From Chitinophagales bacterium (GTDB lineage Bacteria > Bacteroidota > Bacteroidia > Chitinophagales > UBA2359), in contig JAHDFD010000007.1 of assembly GCA_020628375.1 (NCBI GenBank), forward strand, positions 62,001 to 126,000: DNA of 64,000 bases, read 5' to 3'. The translations under genes were made by a program, and so were the position numbers. Under the pieces are notes generated by a model, which made no database searches, had not been told where the DNA came from, and saw only the letters and a program-made list of their open reading frames with translations. Of the stretch, positions 16,295-27,400 are shown in pieces (position 1 is the stretch's first letter; each line of letters opens with the position of its first letter).

Positions 16295-18565
16295 ATGGCA
16301 TTCGATATCGAAATGATTAAAAAGCACTACGAAAACTTAGCTTCTAACTTAGAAAAAGTGCGTTCAATCATTGACCGACCTTTAACTGCTGCTGAAAAAA
16401 TATTATATACACACTTATTCCAAACTCAGGAACTAAGAGAGTTTGCCCGAGGGAATGATTATGTTGATTTTGCACCAGATCGTGTGGCAATGCAAGATGC
16501 AACAGCACAAATGGCATTATTGCAGTTTATGCAGGCTGGTAAATCGAAAGTTGCTGTTCCTTCTACTGCTCACTGCGATCACTTGATTCAGGCTAAAAAC
16601 GGAGCAGATAAAGATTTACAGGAAAGTTTGAATGTAAACAATGAGGTATTTAATTTCTTACGTTCAGTTTGTAACAAATATGGAATTGGTTTCTGGAAGC
16701 CGGGAGCTGGAATCATTCATCAGGTAGTATTGGAAAATTATGCTTTCCCGGGTGGAATGATGATAGGAACAGATTCGCACACAGTAAATGCCGGAGGTTT
16801 AGGAATGGTTGCTATTGGTGTTGGTGGAGCCGATGCTGTTGATGTAATGGCGGGAATGCCTTGGGAGTTGAAAATGCCTAAATTGATCGGTGTTAAATTA
16901 ACCGGAAAATTAAGTGGTTGGACAGCACCGAAAGATGTTATTCTGAAAGTAGCCGATATTCTAACCGTAAAAGGTGGAACAGGAGCAATTGTAGAATACT
17001 TTGGTGAAGGAGCAATTTCTATGTCTTGTACAGGTAAAGGTACTATTTGTAATATGGGTGCTGAAATTGGCGCAACGACTTCTACCTTCGGATACGATGA
17101 AAGTATGGAGCGTTACTTGCGTGCTACCGAAAGAGATGATGTTGCTGATGCAGCCAATGAGGTAAAAGAACATTTAACAGCCGATGCTGGTGTTTATGAT
17201 GAGCCGGAAAAATATTTCGATCAGGTAATCGAGATCGATCTTTCTACTTTAGTGCCACACTTAAACGGACCTTTTACACCAGATTTAGCAACTCCTGTTG
17301 GAGAAATGAACGCTAAAGCTACAGAAAATGGCTGGCCTTTAGATGTTGAATGGGCATTGATCGGTTCTTGTACCAATTCAAGCTACGAAGATTTAACCCG
17401 TGCCGCTTCAATCGTTGAAGATGCGGTAGCTAAAGGTGTAAAGCCTAAAGCGAAGTTAGGAATCAACCCAGGTTCTGAGCAAATCAGATTTACTGCTGAA
17501 AGAGATGGTTTATTCGATACATTCGAAAAATTTGATTCAACAACGATATTCACCAATGCTTGTGGACCTTGTATCGGACAGTGGGCAAGATACAGCGATC
17601 CGATGAATGCACCTAAAAACAGTATTGTACATTCATTCAATAGAAACTTTGCTAAGCGTGCCGATGGAAATCCAAACACACACGCATTCGTAGCTTCACC
17701 AGAAATGGTGGCAGCGGTGGCGATTGCAGGGCGTTTAGATTTTAACCCAATTACAGATACTTTAATTAACGAAGCAGGTGAAGAAGTGAAATTAGATGAA
17801 CCAACGGGTATCGAATTACCGGAAAAAGGTTTCGACGTTGAAGACAGAGGGTACGTTGAGCCTTTGGCAGATGGTTCAGGTGTTGAAGTAGTAGTTGATC
17901 CTAACTCAAAAAGACTTCAGTTATTAACGCCTTTCCCTGCATGGGATGGAAAAGATATAACTGGAATGAAGTTATTGATAAAAGCTTTTGGTAAGTGTAC
18001 AACCGATCATATTTCTATGGCAGGACCTTGGTTGAAATACCGTGGACACTTGGACAATATTTCTGAGAATTGTCTGATCGGAGCAGTAAATGCTTATAAT
18101 AAAGAAACCAACTCTATTAAAAACCAAATGACTGGTGAGTACGGAGCTGTTCCTACAACGGCAAGAGCTTATAAAGCAGGTGGAATTGGAACTATCGTTG
18201 TTGGAGACGAAAACTACGGAGAAGGTTCTTCTCGTGAGCATGCAGCAATGGAGCCGCGTTTCTTAGGAGTTCGCGTTGTGATCGTTCGTTCTTACGCACG
18301 TATTCACGAAACGAACTTGAAGAAGCAAGGTGTGTTGGCATTGACTTTCGCAGATAAAGCCGATTACGATAAAATTCAGGAAGACGATACAATCGATATC
18401 ATCGGAATGGATAGCTTCAGCCCTGGAGAACCATTAACAGTTCGTTTAACACACGCCGACGGTTCAACTTACGAGTTCAAGGCAAACCACACTTACAGCG
18501 ATGTACAAATAGAATGGTTCAAAGCAGGTTCTGCATTGAACAAAATTAAAGAAGAGAACGCTTAA
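16295..18565 (+). CDS. acn: Aconitate hydratase (mitochondrial-type)
   Basis: 756 residues, normal for the mitochondrial-type aconitase found in Bacteroidota. The [4Fe-4S] ligands are seen as Cys in GSCTNSS (about residue 358) and the pair in ACGPCIGQW (about 422-425). The swivel domain near the C-terminus holds [10 protein letters not shown] and [16 protein letters not shown]. The enzyme isomerises citrate to isocitrate in the TCA cycle. Codon use is even and the gene is monocistronic, with its own -7 box and a strong terminator, as expected for a well-expressed housekeeping gene. Confidence 0.95.
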   Translation: MAFDIEMIKKHYENLASNLEKVRSIIDRPLTAAEKILYTHLFQTQELREFARGNDYVDFAPDRVAMQDATAQMALLQFMQAGKSKVAVPSTAHCDHLIQAKNGADKDLQESLNVNNEVFNFLRSVCNKYGIGFWKPGAGIIHQVVLENYAFPGGMMIGTDSHTVNAGGLGMVAIGVGGADAVDVMAGMPWELKMPKLIGVKLTGKLSGWTAPKDVILKVADILTVKGGTGAIVEYFGEGAISMSCTGKGTICNMGAEIGATTSTFGYDESMERYLRATERDDVADAANEVKEHLTADAGVYDEPEKYFDQVIEIDLSTLVPHLNGPFTPDLATPVGEMNAKATENGWPLDVEWALIGSCTNSSYEDLTRAASIVEDAVAKGVKPKAKLGINPGSEQIRFTAERDGLFDTFEKFDSTTIFTNACGPCIGQWARYSDPMNAPKNSIVHSFNRNFAKRADGNPNTHAFVASPEMVAAVAIAGRLDFNPITDTLINEAGEEVKLDEPTGIELPEKGFDVEDRGYVEPLADGSGVEVVVDPNSKRLQLLTPFPAWDGKDITGMKLLIKAFGKCTTDHISMAGPWLKYRGHLDNISENCLIGAVNAYNKETNSIKNQMTGEYGAVPTTARAYKAGGIGTIVVGDENYGEGSSREHAAMEPRFLGVRVVIVRSYARIHETNLKKQGVLALTFADKADYDKIQEDDTIDIIGMDSFSPGEPLTVRLTHADGSTYEFKANHTYSDVQIEWFKAGSALNKIKEENA

Positions 18566-18587
18566 AGGTAAAGCACTTAAGCAATTC

Positions 18588-18626
18588 AACGCCATCAGGG
18601 TTCAAAACCCTGATGGCGTTTTTTCT
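18588..18626 (+). terminator. Terminator of the aconitase gene
   Basis: 15-bp perfect arms AACGCCATCAGGGTT (18588-18602) and AACCCTGATGGCGTT (18606-18620) around CAA, followed by TTTTC. Confidence 0.92.
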
Positions 18627-18685
18627 TTCAACCCACATAACCACACGCATATCAGCCTCTCAACCCACCTAGTCATACTGACGAA

Positions 18686-18800
18686 TGTCAGTATCTCCTT
18701 CAAAGAAGCGGTAAACCTAAAAATGTCAGTATCTCCCACAAAGAATCGGTAAACCCCCAAAGTGTCAGTATCTCCCTCAAAGAAGCGTTGTCGCCTGAAA
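18686..18800 (+). repeat. Three tandem ~38-39-bp repeats in the aconitase-SLOG intergenic region
   Basis: TGTCAGTATCTCC recurs at 18686, 18724 and 18763 (spacings 38 and 39), each followed by nnCAAAGAAnCGnT. The first copy is preceded by GTCATACTGACGAA, a phrase typical of dispersed intergenic repeats. The 18566-18933 region otherwise holds only the aconitase terminator. An 86-codon reverse-strand frame across it is repeat translation and not a gene. Confidence 0.7.
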
Positions 18801-18933
18801 GTCTTAGTAATTCTCAAAATATAACAGAATCCCAACACTAATAAGCCCCTAAAAAATATCAATTAAGCATAGGTGTTGGCTCTACATTTGACTTTAAAAT
18901 TCACGTATTTGAGTTCATAAAGCTTACCTCAGG

Positions 18934-20679
18934 TTAAACTTTAATTGGCTTAGTTTCCTCAATTACCTCATTCCATTTCATGTTTTCAGCAATAGCTTCT
19001 TTACCTATAAGATAATATAGCTTTTGAAGCTCTTTGATTTTATCATTTTCAGTCAATGTGTTATTACTGATTATTTCGTATGAGACTTTTTCTGCTTTTT
19101 TGAATATTTTTAGCATTGTTCTGTATTGTTCTAAAAGTGCTTGACTTTCTTGCTCACCAAAAAATCGGCCCATAGTTGAAAATAAAACAAAAACAATACT
19201 TATTATGATCATCAACCATGGGGAAATATTATTGATACTTGGATAATCAGCTGAATAAGTTGAGTATATGATTTTGATAATAATAGCACTAACTAATAAT
19301 AAAAATCCAATCGTAAATAAAACTAATTGCCAATTACGTTGCTTGTTTTGTTTGTTTTCCAATTTATTGATATTGTCATAGAAATATTGTCTTTGTGGCT
19401 TAATCCACAGATCGTTAATTTGCTCTAATCTTAAATATGGCACTTTTTGTTTCATAAATGTGAATCCAATAATGCTGTCTAGGGTGCTTTTTAGCCAATC
19501 TTGATTAATGTTGTTACTATAGTTAAAATAGTTTGTTACTTTTTTGTTTAACCCAGAAAGAGACCAATAAAATTGTACCCTCAATCCTTCAGCTAATCTT
19601 CTGTTATTAGAAAATTGGGTATAGTTTTTTAAAATGCCGAAAAAACTTAAAATAGCTTTTAGCTTGGGTTTTGCTAACTTCAATCCAGTTGCAAATATTG
19701 TAATTATAGCAAATAGTAAAGCAGGCTCGATTCCTATTTTTTCATATAAAACTGCGGAAATAGAATATATAGATATAATAAATGCTAATATGTATTTGCT
19801 GTATATTCTAAAAGTACTTTTATCTACTGCTATCACATCTGTGATGCCGTAGATGTGTGCTAAGTTGTCATAATTTTCTTTAAGGCCTTCAATATTATGC
19901 AAGTACTTAATAGATCTATGAATTTCAGCTTCTTTACCTCTAATGTTTTTATTTAATAGTTCTATATTCTCTAAGGCTTTTTTGATATTGTAAGAGTTTA
20001 ATAAAGAGGTTAAGTAAGGTTGTGAAGTATGTGTTGAGTTGAACCTTTTTTCACGACTCTCTCTTTCGCAATCAATGATTATTAGTTCTCCTGGATTGTC
20101 TAAAAATTCATCAGCTACTTTATCTTTATAATAACCATTTTTTTTATAAAAAACTGTATCTCTCGTTCCACCTTTTTTTATTGCTTCTTGTTCTTTTGAT
20201 TCTGAAGTGTCAAATAGAGCTATAAGAATTAAAGAGCTATCCGCAACAAATTCAGCTGAATTTCTATAAAACTCCTGTTTTTTTATGTTTTGAGCATCTT
20301 CTGAAAGATCTTGATCTAAATGATTTAATTCAATTATCTTGTCGGCTGAATCAATTAAAGAGTTGAATACCTTTTTGTCATTGTCATTATAATATTTCGT
20401 GTACTCATCTTCTTGAAAAGGTAAAGGAACATGTAGTTCACAATTGTTCCATTGATTCTTTTCTTTTAGAACTAAACACTTCTCTGCTTTTAGTTCTAAA
20501 AACTTCTCTGCTACAAATGTGTCAGCACCTTCAGCTAATTGTGAAAATAAAACTAATGGGGAATTGGGATATGTTTCTCTAAGATCATTAAATATTGATT
20601 TAATAGCACTAGTGTAGCTTTCAATATCTTTCACATCTCTGTGTCCAATAACCCCTACTGTAATCGGAATGCTTTTCAT
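18934..20679 (-). CDS. SLOG-domain protein with C-terminal four-TM (SLATT-like) region, candidate defence effector
   Basis: 581 residues. The N-terminus (VGVIGHRDVKDIESY, then FSQLAEGADTFVAEKFLE and LPFQEDEYTKYY) has the Rossmann-like signature of SLOG nucleotide-sensor domains, about residues 1-200. Four TM helices come in two pairs (about 296-312/319-335 and 452-472/487-505). The inter-pair segment contains RRLAEGLRVQFYWSLSG and IKPQRQYFYDNINKLENKQN, resembling SLATT-type effector regions that accompany SLOG or SMODS sensors. In that model a nucleotide ligand triggers membrane damage during phage infection; the family assignment is mine by eye. The gene is isolated and AT-richer than its neighbours. 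Confidence 0.65.
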   Translation of the reverse strand: MKSIPITVGVIGHRDVKDIESYTSAIKSIFNDLRETYPNSPLVLFSQLAEGADTFVAEKFLELKAEKCLVLKEKNQWNNCELHVPLPFQEDEYTKYYNDNDKKVFNSLIDSADKIIELNHLDQDLSEDAQNIKKQEFYRNSAEFVADSSLILIALFDTSESKEQEAIKKGGTRDTVFYKKNGYYKDKVADEFLDNPGELIIIDCERESREKRFNSTHTSQPYLTSLLNSYNIKKALENIELLNKNIRGKEAEIHRSIKYLHNIEGLKENYDNLAHIYGITDVIAVDKSTFRIYSKYILAFIISIYSISAVLYEKIGIEPALLFAIITIFATGLKLAKPKLKAILSFFGILKNYTQFSNNRRLAEGLRVQFYWSLSGLNKKVTNYFNYSNNINQDWLKSTLDSIIGFTFMKQKVPYLRLEQINDLWIKPQRQYFYDNINKLENKQNKQRNWQLVLFTIGFLLLVSAIIIKIIYSTYSADYPSINNISPWLMIIISIVFVLFSTMGRFFGEQESQALLEQYRTMLKIFKKAEKVSYEIISNNTLTENDKIKELQKLYYLIGKEAIAENMKWNEVIEETKPIKV

Positions 20680-20815
20680 ATATTAATCACAACTTTTATC
20701 AAAAATTAGTTGAATATATGAATTTTAAATTTATTCAATTTACTTTACATTTTAACTACAGAAATGAAATTGTGATAATTCAGTTTTTCTTCTGAATCAC
20801 TAAAAACAAAATCCC

Positions 20816-20823
20816 TATCTTTG
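20816..20823 (+). promoter_or_regulatory. -7 box TATCTTTG ahead of ruvA-sprA
   Basis: Exact TAnnTTTG match followed by CACC, 22 bp before the TTG start of ruvA. It probably drives both ruvA and sprA. Confidence 0.65.
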
Positions 20824-20845
20824 CACCCGCTAAAACCCAAACATC

Positions 20846-21445
20846 TTGATAGCGTACATTCAGGGAAATATCACAGAACTCAGCCCTACCTATGTGGTGG
20901 TGGAAAATAACCAAATAGGCTACCATATTCATATAAGCCTGCATACTTACGAAAAGATCCAATCCAAGAAAGAGGCGAAACTCCATATTTACCACTTTCT
21001 GAAAGACACCCGTTCTTCTAGTTTTCTACCCGTTTTATACGGCTTTGCAGAAGTAGAAGAACGCGCATTATTCGTGCAACTTATTAGCGTTTCAGGAGTG
21101 GGAACCGTAGCCGCTTCAACCATGCTTTCGACTTACAGCCCTAGCGAAATAAAAAAAGCCATCATTAATGCCGATACCAAGTTCCTGAAAACAGTCAAAG
21201 GTATAGGCGAAAAGGCAGCTCAAAAGGTAATTATCGAATTACGAGACAAATTCGCAAAAGATGAAGGAAGTGCAACAACAGTTGCCATTCCACACAATAC
21301 CAACGTAAACGAAGCGTTGAAAGCATTGCGGTCTCTCGGCTTCGCCGAAAATGTCGCTAACAAAGCAATCAAAAAGGCACTTCAACAGCATCCTGAAATT
21401 GATACTGTTGAAGCCTTAATTAAGAAAAGTCTAAAAAATCTTTAG
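20846..21445 (+). CDS. ruvA: Holliday junction branch migration protein RuvA
   Basis: 199 residues, typical length. TTG at 20846 is chosen because it gives the family N-terminus MIAYIQGNI. An OB-fold (about 1-65) is followed by helix-hairpin-helix motifs (LISVSGVGTVAASTML and LKTVKGIGEKAAQKVIIELRDK) and a C-terminal domain III (NVNEALKALRSLGF) that binds RuvB. RuvA clamps four-way junctions and loads the RuvB motor. Its stop is 3 bp before the GTG of sprA, an order conserved in many Bacteroidota. Confidence 0.95.
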   Translation: MIAYIQGNITELSPTYVVVENNQIGYHIHISLHTYEKIQSKKEAKLHIYHFLKDTRSSSFLPVLYGFAEVEERALFVQLISVSGVGTVAASTMLSTYSPSEIKKAIINADTKFLKTVKGIGEKAAQKVIIELRDKFAKDEGSATTVAIPHNTNVNEALKALRSLGFAENVANKAIKKALQQHPEIDTVEALIKKSLKNL

Positions 21446-21448
21446 TAC

Positions 21449-24400
21449 GTGAAAAAAGGATATACTGTCCTCGTTATAAAGTTAGGAATACTCATTTCGT
21501 GTTTACATTCGGTCAGTTTACTGGCAGCACCTCAAATGGTGCCTTTTGCCTTTAAAGGAGAATTAAGCATGCACCAGTTACCTCCGTTCCCAACATTAAC
21601 AGAACCCAACGATACATCCGATCTGATCTATCCACTCAACGACGACCCCTACGATCCGAATGCACCGGCAAATCCATTCGACCTGGAGAATAACTCTATG
21701 GATCAGAATGTAGAATATGATCCGGAAACCGGACAATATATCATTACCAACCAAATAGGAACAAGTCCCTACGGAACGCCTGACTTTTTTTCTACCGACG
21801 AGTATATTCAAATGCAGGAAGAACAGTCGATCAGCGATTATTGGGAAACCTTATCAGAGGACTATTCCGGTGGAGGTTCAGGAGGCAATAATGGTGGCTT
21901 CGGACAAAGAGTAGGTTCGTGGCTCGAAGGGAATGGTAAAAGCCCTAAGCTTTTAAAATTAGACGATGATTGCGGCTTTTTAGGATGTGGAGGAATCGAT
22001 ATTCGCCCAACAGGAGGAATCGACCTTGAATTTGGTTTTCAGTCGAATAGAACCGATAACCCTTTCTTTAGTGAACAGGTACGAAGATTACAAAGCCAGC
22101 CTCAGTTTTTATTCGATATGAATATCAATATGAGTGTGGTTGGTAAAATTGGTGATCACATTAATTTAAGTACAGCTTATAACACTAAAGCAACTTTCAA
22201 TTTCGATCAGCAATTGAAATTAGAATATACAGGCGATGAAGATGATATTATTCAGAAAATAGAAGCAGGTAATGTAAACTTTCCTTTGCCGACTTCTTTG
22301 ATTCCGGGTGTACAGAATTTATTCGGTATCAAGTCGCAATTAAAATTCGGACGTTTGACTTTAACGAGTGTAATCTCTCAGCAACGTTCCAAAGCGCAAA
22401 GAATTCAAATTGAAAAAGGAGCGCAGATCGAACAGTTCGAAGTACGTGCCGATGAGTATCAGGAAAACAGACACTTTTTCTTAGCACACAACTTCCGTGA
22501 TTCCTATAATAAAAACATGTCCACCTTACCGGTAATCAATACCAAAACACGTATAACCCGTATTCAGGTTTGGGTAACGAACCGCGAGAATGAAACAGAA
22601 AGAGCACGTGATGTAATCGCTTTCATGGATTTAGGGGAAGCCGATCCATACAGCCCGAATATTTCACAAACTTCTACCGATAATAATGCTGACAACTATG
22701 CGAATAGCCTTTATTCCGAAATTACAGGTAATGAAAGTTTCCGTAGAAATGATGAAGTGGTTCAGAATCTATTATCACGGGGCTATGAAGATATTCAGGA
22801 TTTCCGTTTAACACAGGCACGATTGCTAAACCAGAATGAATATACCTACGATCCGCAATTAGGTTATTTATCCATTAATACACCTTTACAGGATCAGGAT
22901 ATTGTCGGTGTTGCTTTTGAGTACGACGATATGTCAACAGGGAAGTCTTATCAGGTAGGTGAATTTGCCGAATCAGTAGTCGTAGATTCTACCGGTACCG
23001 ACCGTGTTTTATTCCTTAAAATGTTGAAGAGTACCGACATTCGTCCTAAGTTGCCGATCTGGGATTTGATGATGAAAAATATTTATTCATTACGTGCATT
23101 TCAGTTGAGTGAAGAAGATTTCCGTTTAGATATTTATTACGAATCTCCGGGTGGAGTAGATACGCGTTTCCTTCAGGGAGCAGAAAGCGTTAAGAATAAA
23201 ACAGTATTACAGTTAGTGGGCTTAGATAAATTGAATGCCTTTCAGGTGCCACTCGATGCCGGTGATGGTATTTTCGATTATGTAGAAGGTTATACCATCG
23301 TTGCGCGTAACGGGCGATTGATCTTTCCGGTTTTAGAGCCTTTCGGTGCTGATTTAAGGGCGAATTTCAGTGAAGACGAACAAGAAACAGCAGGCGTTTA
23401 TGCTTTCGATTCCCTCTATGCTACAACCAAGCAGGCAGTTTTACAATTTCCCGAAAAAAATCGATTTGTTATCAAGGGGCAATATCGTTCCAATAGCTCC
23501 AATGAATACCAGTTGGGCGCATTCAATGTACCACAAGGTTCAGTAAGAGTAACAGCTGGTGGTAAAGAATTGATCGAAGGAGTAGATTACGATGTAAACT
23601 ACGGTTTAGGGCGTGTAACCATTATCAACGATGCGTATATGGAATCGGCTGTTCCGGTGAATGTAACCTTTGAAGATCCTGCACTATTCTCTTTTATCAG
23701 AAAAAGTATGATCGGTGCGCGTGCCGATTACTGGATCAACGATGATTTTACTTTGGGAGCAACCTATATGCGTTTATCGCAACGTCCATTTACCCAGAAA
23801 ACCAATTATGGTGATGATGCGATCAATAACCGTATATTAGGTTTCGATGTGAACTATTTCAAGGATGCACCATTGCTGACAAATATCGTTGATAAGATAC
23901 CGGGCTTAGATACTAAAGAACCTTCTTCAGTAACCTTTACCGGGGAAGCGGCTAAATTATTCCCAGGCCACGCAAGAGCTATCGATGGTGGAAGTAATGG
24001 GGTTGTTTTCGTTGATGATTTTGAAGGAACTAAAAGCGTGAATTTCCTCGATAATCCGATACAGGCATGGTCATTAGCTTCTACACCAAGAAGTAATAAA
24101 TTCCCGGAATACTCTTTAACCAACGATTATGATTATGGTAAGAACAGAGCGAAATTAGCTTGGTATAAGATCGACCAGATATTATATGGGGCAGGAATTT
24201 CTGCTGAATCGAGTCACTATACACGTCAGGTAAATATCCGTGAGATCTTCCCCGAAACAGATGTGAATTTCAGCTTAACAGGCTCACGTTTATTTACATT
24301 CGATCTAGCGTATTATCCGAATGAAAGAGGACCTTATAACTTCGATACAGATGGCTTGGATTTTGAAGGGAATCTTAGAAATCCCGAAGATAGATGGGGA

Positions 24401-27400
24401 GGTATTTCAAGACAATTGATTAATACAAACTTCGAGCGTCAGAACTATGAATTTATCGAATTCTGGATGATGGATCCATTCATTGATGGTGATCCGTTCA
24501 ATGAAGGTAAAGCGGGTAATGAAGGAGAGTTCATTATTAACCTGGGAACAGTTTCGGAAGATGTATTGAAAGATGGAAGACGATTCTTTGAAAATGGTTT
24601 GCCACGTCCGGGTGGTCCACAGAATGTAGATACAACTACCTGGTCAAGAGTACCTTTAACATCGATCATCGCCAATACCTTCGATTCTGACGAAGAAAAC
24701 AGAACTGCACAGGATGTTGGTTTCGATGGTATGAACAATGCAGGTGAGCAGGTATTATATGCCGATTATTTAGAAGAGTTGAACAATATCTCTTTATCAG
24801 ATGAAGCCAGAGCCGCAATTATAGCAGACCCTGCAAACGATGATTATCGTTATTATAATTCTGATGATTACGAATCAACAGTTTCTATTAATGATCGTTA
24901 CCGAAAGTTTAACAACCCCGATGGAAACGCCGCTGTTGCCGGAAATCAATTAGCTGCTTCAAGTAATCCTGATATTGAAGATTTGAACAGTGATAACCTT
25001 TTGGAACAATCGGAAGCCTACTATGAGTATAAAATAAAAATGGAACGTGGAATGGGGGTAGATCACCCGTATATTGTGAATGTAGTAGAAGGGGATACGC
25101 TTGATAATATTCCTTCTAAATGGTTACATTTCCAGATTCCTATTTCTGAATTTACCGATAATGTAGGAGGTATTGAAGGTTTCAGAGCAATACAGTTCAT
25201 GCGTGTTTATATGACTGGTTTCTCAGAGCCGGTGATTTGCCGTATGGCAAGAATGGGCTTGGTTAGAAATGTATGGCGTAAGTATGAAGGTGAAATTAAA
25301 GAACCAGGAGAATATATCAGTTCAGATAACGATTCTGAAACAATATTCAATGTAACAGCTGTAAGTTTAGAAGAACACAGTGGTCGTTATCCTATACCTT
25401 ACGAAATGCCTCCGGGAACCATCAGGGAGCTTTCTCCGGGAACGACCAATGGAGTTCAGATACAACAGAATGAGCAATCATTGGCGGTACAGGTTTGTAA
25501 CCTCCCCGATGGTAATGCAAAAGCGGTATTTAAAGCCGAACAGCTCGATATGCGGCAATTCAAACGGCTTCAAATGTGGATTCACGCTGAGCAAAGTGTA
25601 GATGCACCACATCCTCATGATGATGGTGATGTTTCGGCAATAATCCGAATTGGTGATGATTTTAATCAGAACTATTATGAATATGAAATTCCATTGGCAT
25701 TGACCCGATGGGAAACTTCTGTGCCCGATGATATCTGGCCTTTAGCGAACCGAGTCGATATTGAGCTTTCTGAATTAGTGGATGTTAAAAAGACACGTAA
25801 TTTCAGTGATCTTGATTTTACTGATTATACCCGACCATATACAAAATTCCTTGATGATGGTAGAAAGATAACCATAGTGGGTAATCCTGATCTCGGGCAG
25901 GTTAAGAATTTGATGCTAGGGGTAAGAAACCCTAAACGTAGAGCAGGTACTTTAGATTCAGACGATGGATTATCGAAATGTGTGGAAGTTTGGTTCAATG
26001 AGCTGGCACTTGCCGATTTTAATGAGAAAGGTGGCTGGGCTGCACAGGCGCGTGTAGATATGAAACTGGCTGATTTTGGTGACATTACTGTTTCTGGTAA
26101 TATGCATACTTCTGGATTCGGAACGATAGAACAACGTGTAACAGAACGTTATCTGGATAATTTATATGAAATAGATGCAATTGGTAATTTCCGTCTGGAT
26201 AAATTCTTGCCAAAAGGAGCGAATATGCAGATTCCTTTACAAATGGGATATACGCGATCAGTAAGTAATCCTGAATACGATCCGTTCAATACGGATATTA
26301 AAATGGAAGAAAAACTAGATTCCATTGAGCTGAATACCCGAAGGGAATTTGGTGATAAAGCTGCTAAAGATGCACGTAAAGAGGCAAAGAAAGAAGCTCA
26401 GGAATTTGTTTCTACAAAGTCGATCAACCTGACAGGGGTGAAAAAATTGCGTGATCCGAAAAGTAAGAAAAAACCAATGCCTTGGGATGTAGAGAATATT
26501 ACATTAGGTTATTCTTATACAGAAATTGATGAACGTAGTCCGGTTATAGAGTTGGAAAATGAGAAACAACACCGGGCAACTTTAGATTATACTTATACAG
26601 CAAAACCCAAATATATTACGCCATTCAAAAAATGGCAGACGAAAAGCAAATATGCTAAGATCATCAAAGATTTTAACTTCAATTTTGTTCCTAAATCTGT
26701 AGGTTTTAGAACAGGCGTTAACCGTCGTTATTCATCCATCAAGTTAAGGACTTTTGAAGGAGACGATTTTGACTTCCCGACAAGTTATAATAAAGAGTTA
26801 ACATGGAGTCGTGATTATAACTTAGATTACGATCTTACCAAGTCTTTAGGGGTGAAATTCGTTGCTAGTAATGAAGCGATCATTGATGAAGACCAAGGGG
26901 CAGTTGACCGAGAGGTTCGCCGTCAATTGATGAGGGATTTTTGGAGAAATGGACGTAACTTCCGTTATAACCAGTCATTCATTGTTAACTATAATTTACC
27001 ATTGAAGAAAATCCCTGTTCTTGAATGGTTAGATGCAAGCGCGAAATATCAGGCAGATTATGATTGGTTAGCAACATCACGTTTTGCTGCCGATACTTTG
27101 GGTAACTTGGTAAGCAACCAACGTACTATCCAATTCAATGCGAATCTGAACTTTACGAAATTCTACGATAAATTTCCAACATTGAAGAAGATGAATCGTC
27201 CGAGTGGTAGAGGTGCCAGACCAAATCCGAACAGAGGAGGAGGAGACGAGACAGGTAATAAAAGAAATAATAATGAAGTGAGTCTGGCTGCCAGAATTTT
27301 ATTGCGTCCATTAACGATGTTGAAGCGTGCTTCGTTAAGTTATACGCTCACACATGGAACCGATTTGCCGGGCTTTATGCCTACGCCTAGTCTATTAGGT

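Noticed and set aside
18602..18862. 86-codon minus-strand ORF
   Set aside because: It is a translation of the aconitase terminator and the 39-bp tandem repeats; the FEGDTDTLGVYRFFVGDTD pattern only reflects the DNA repeat.
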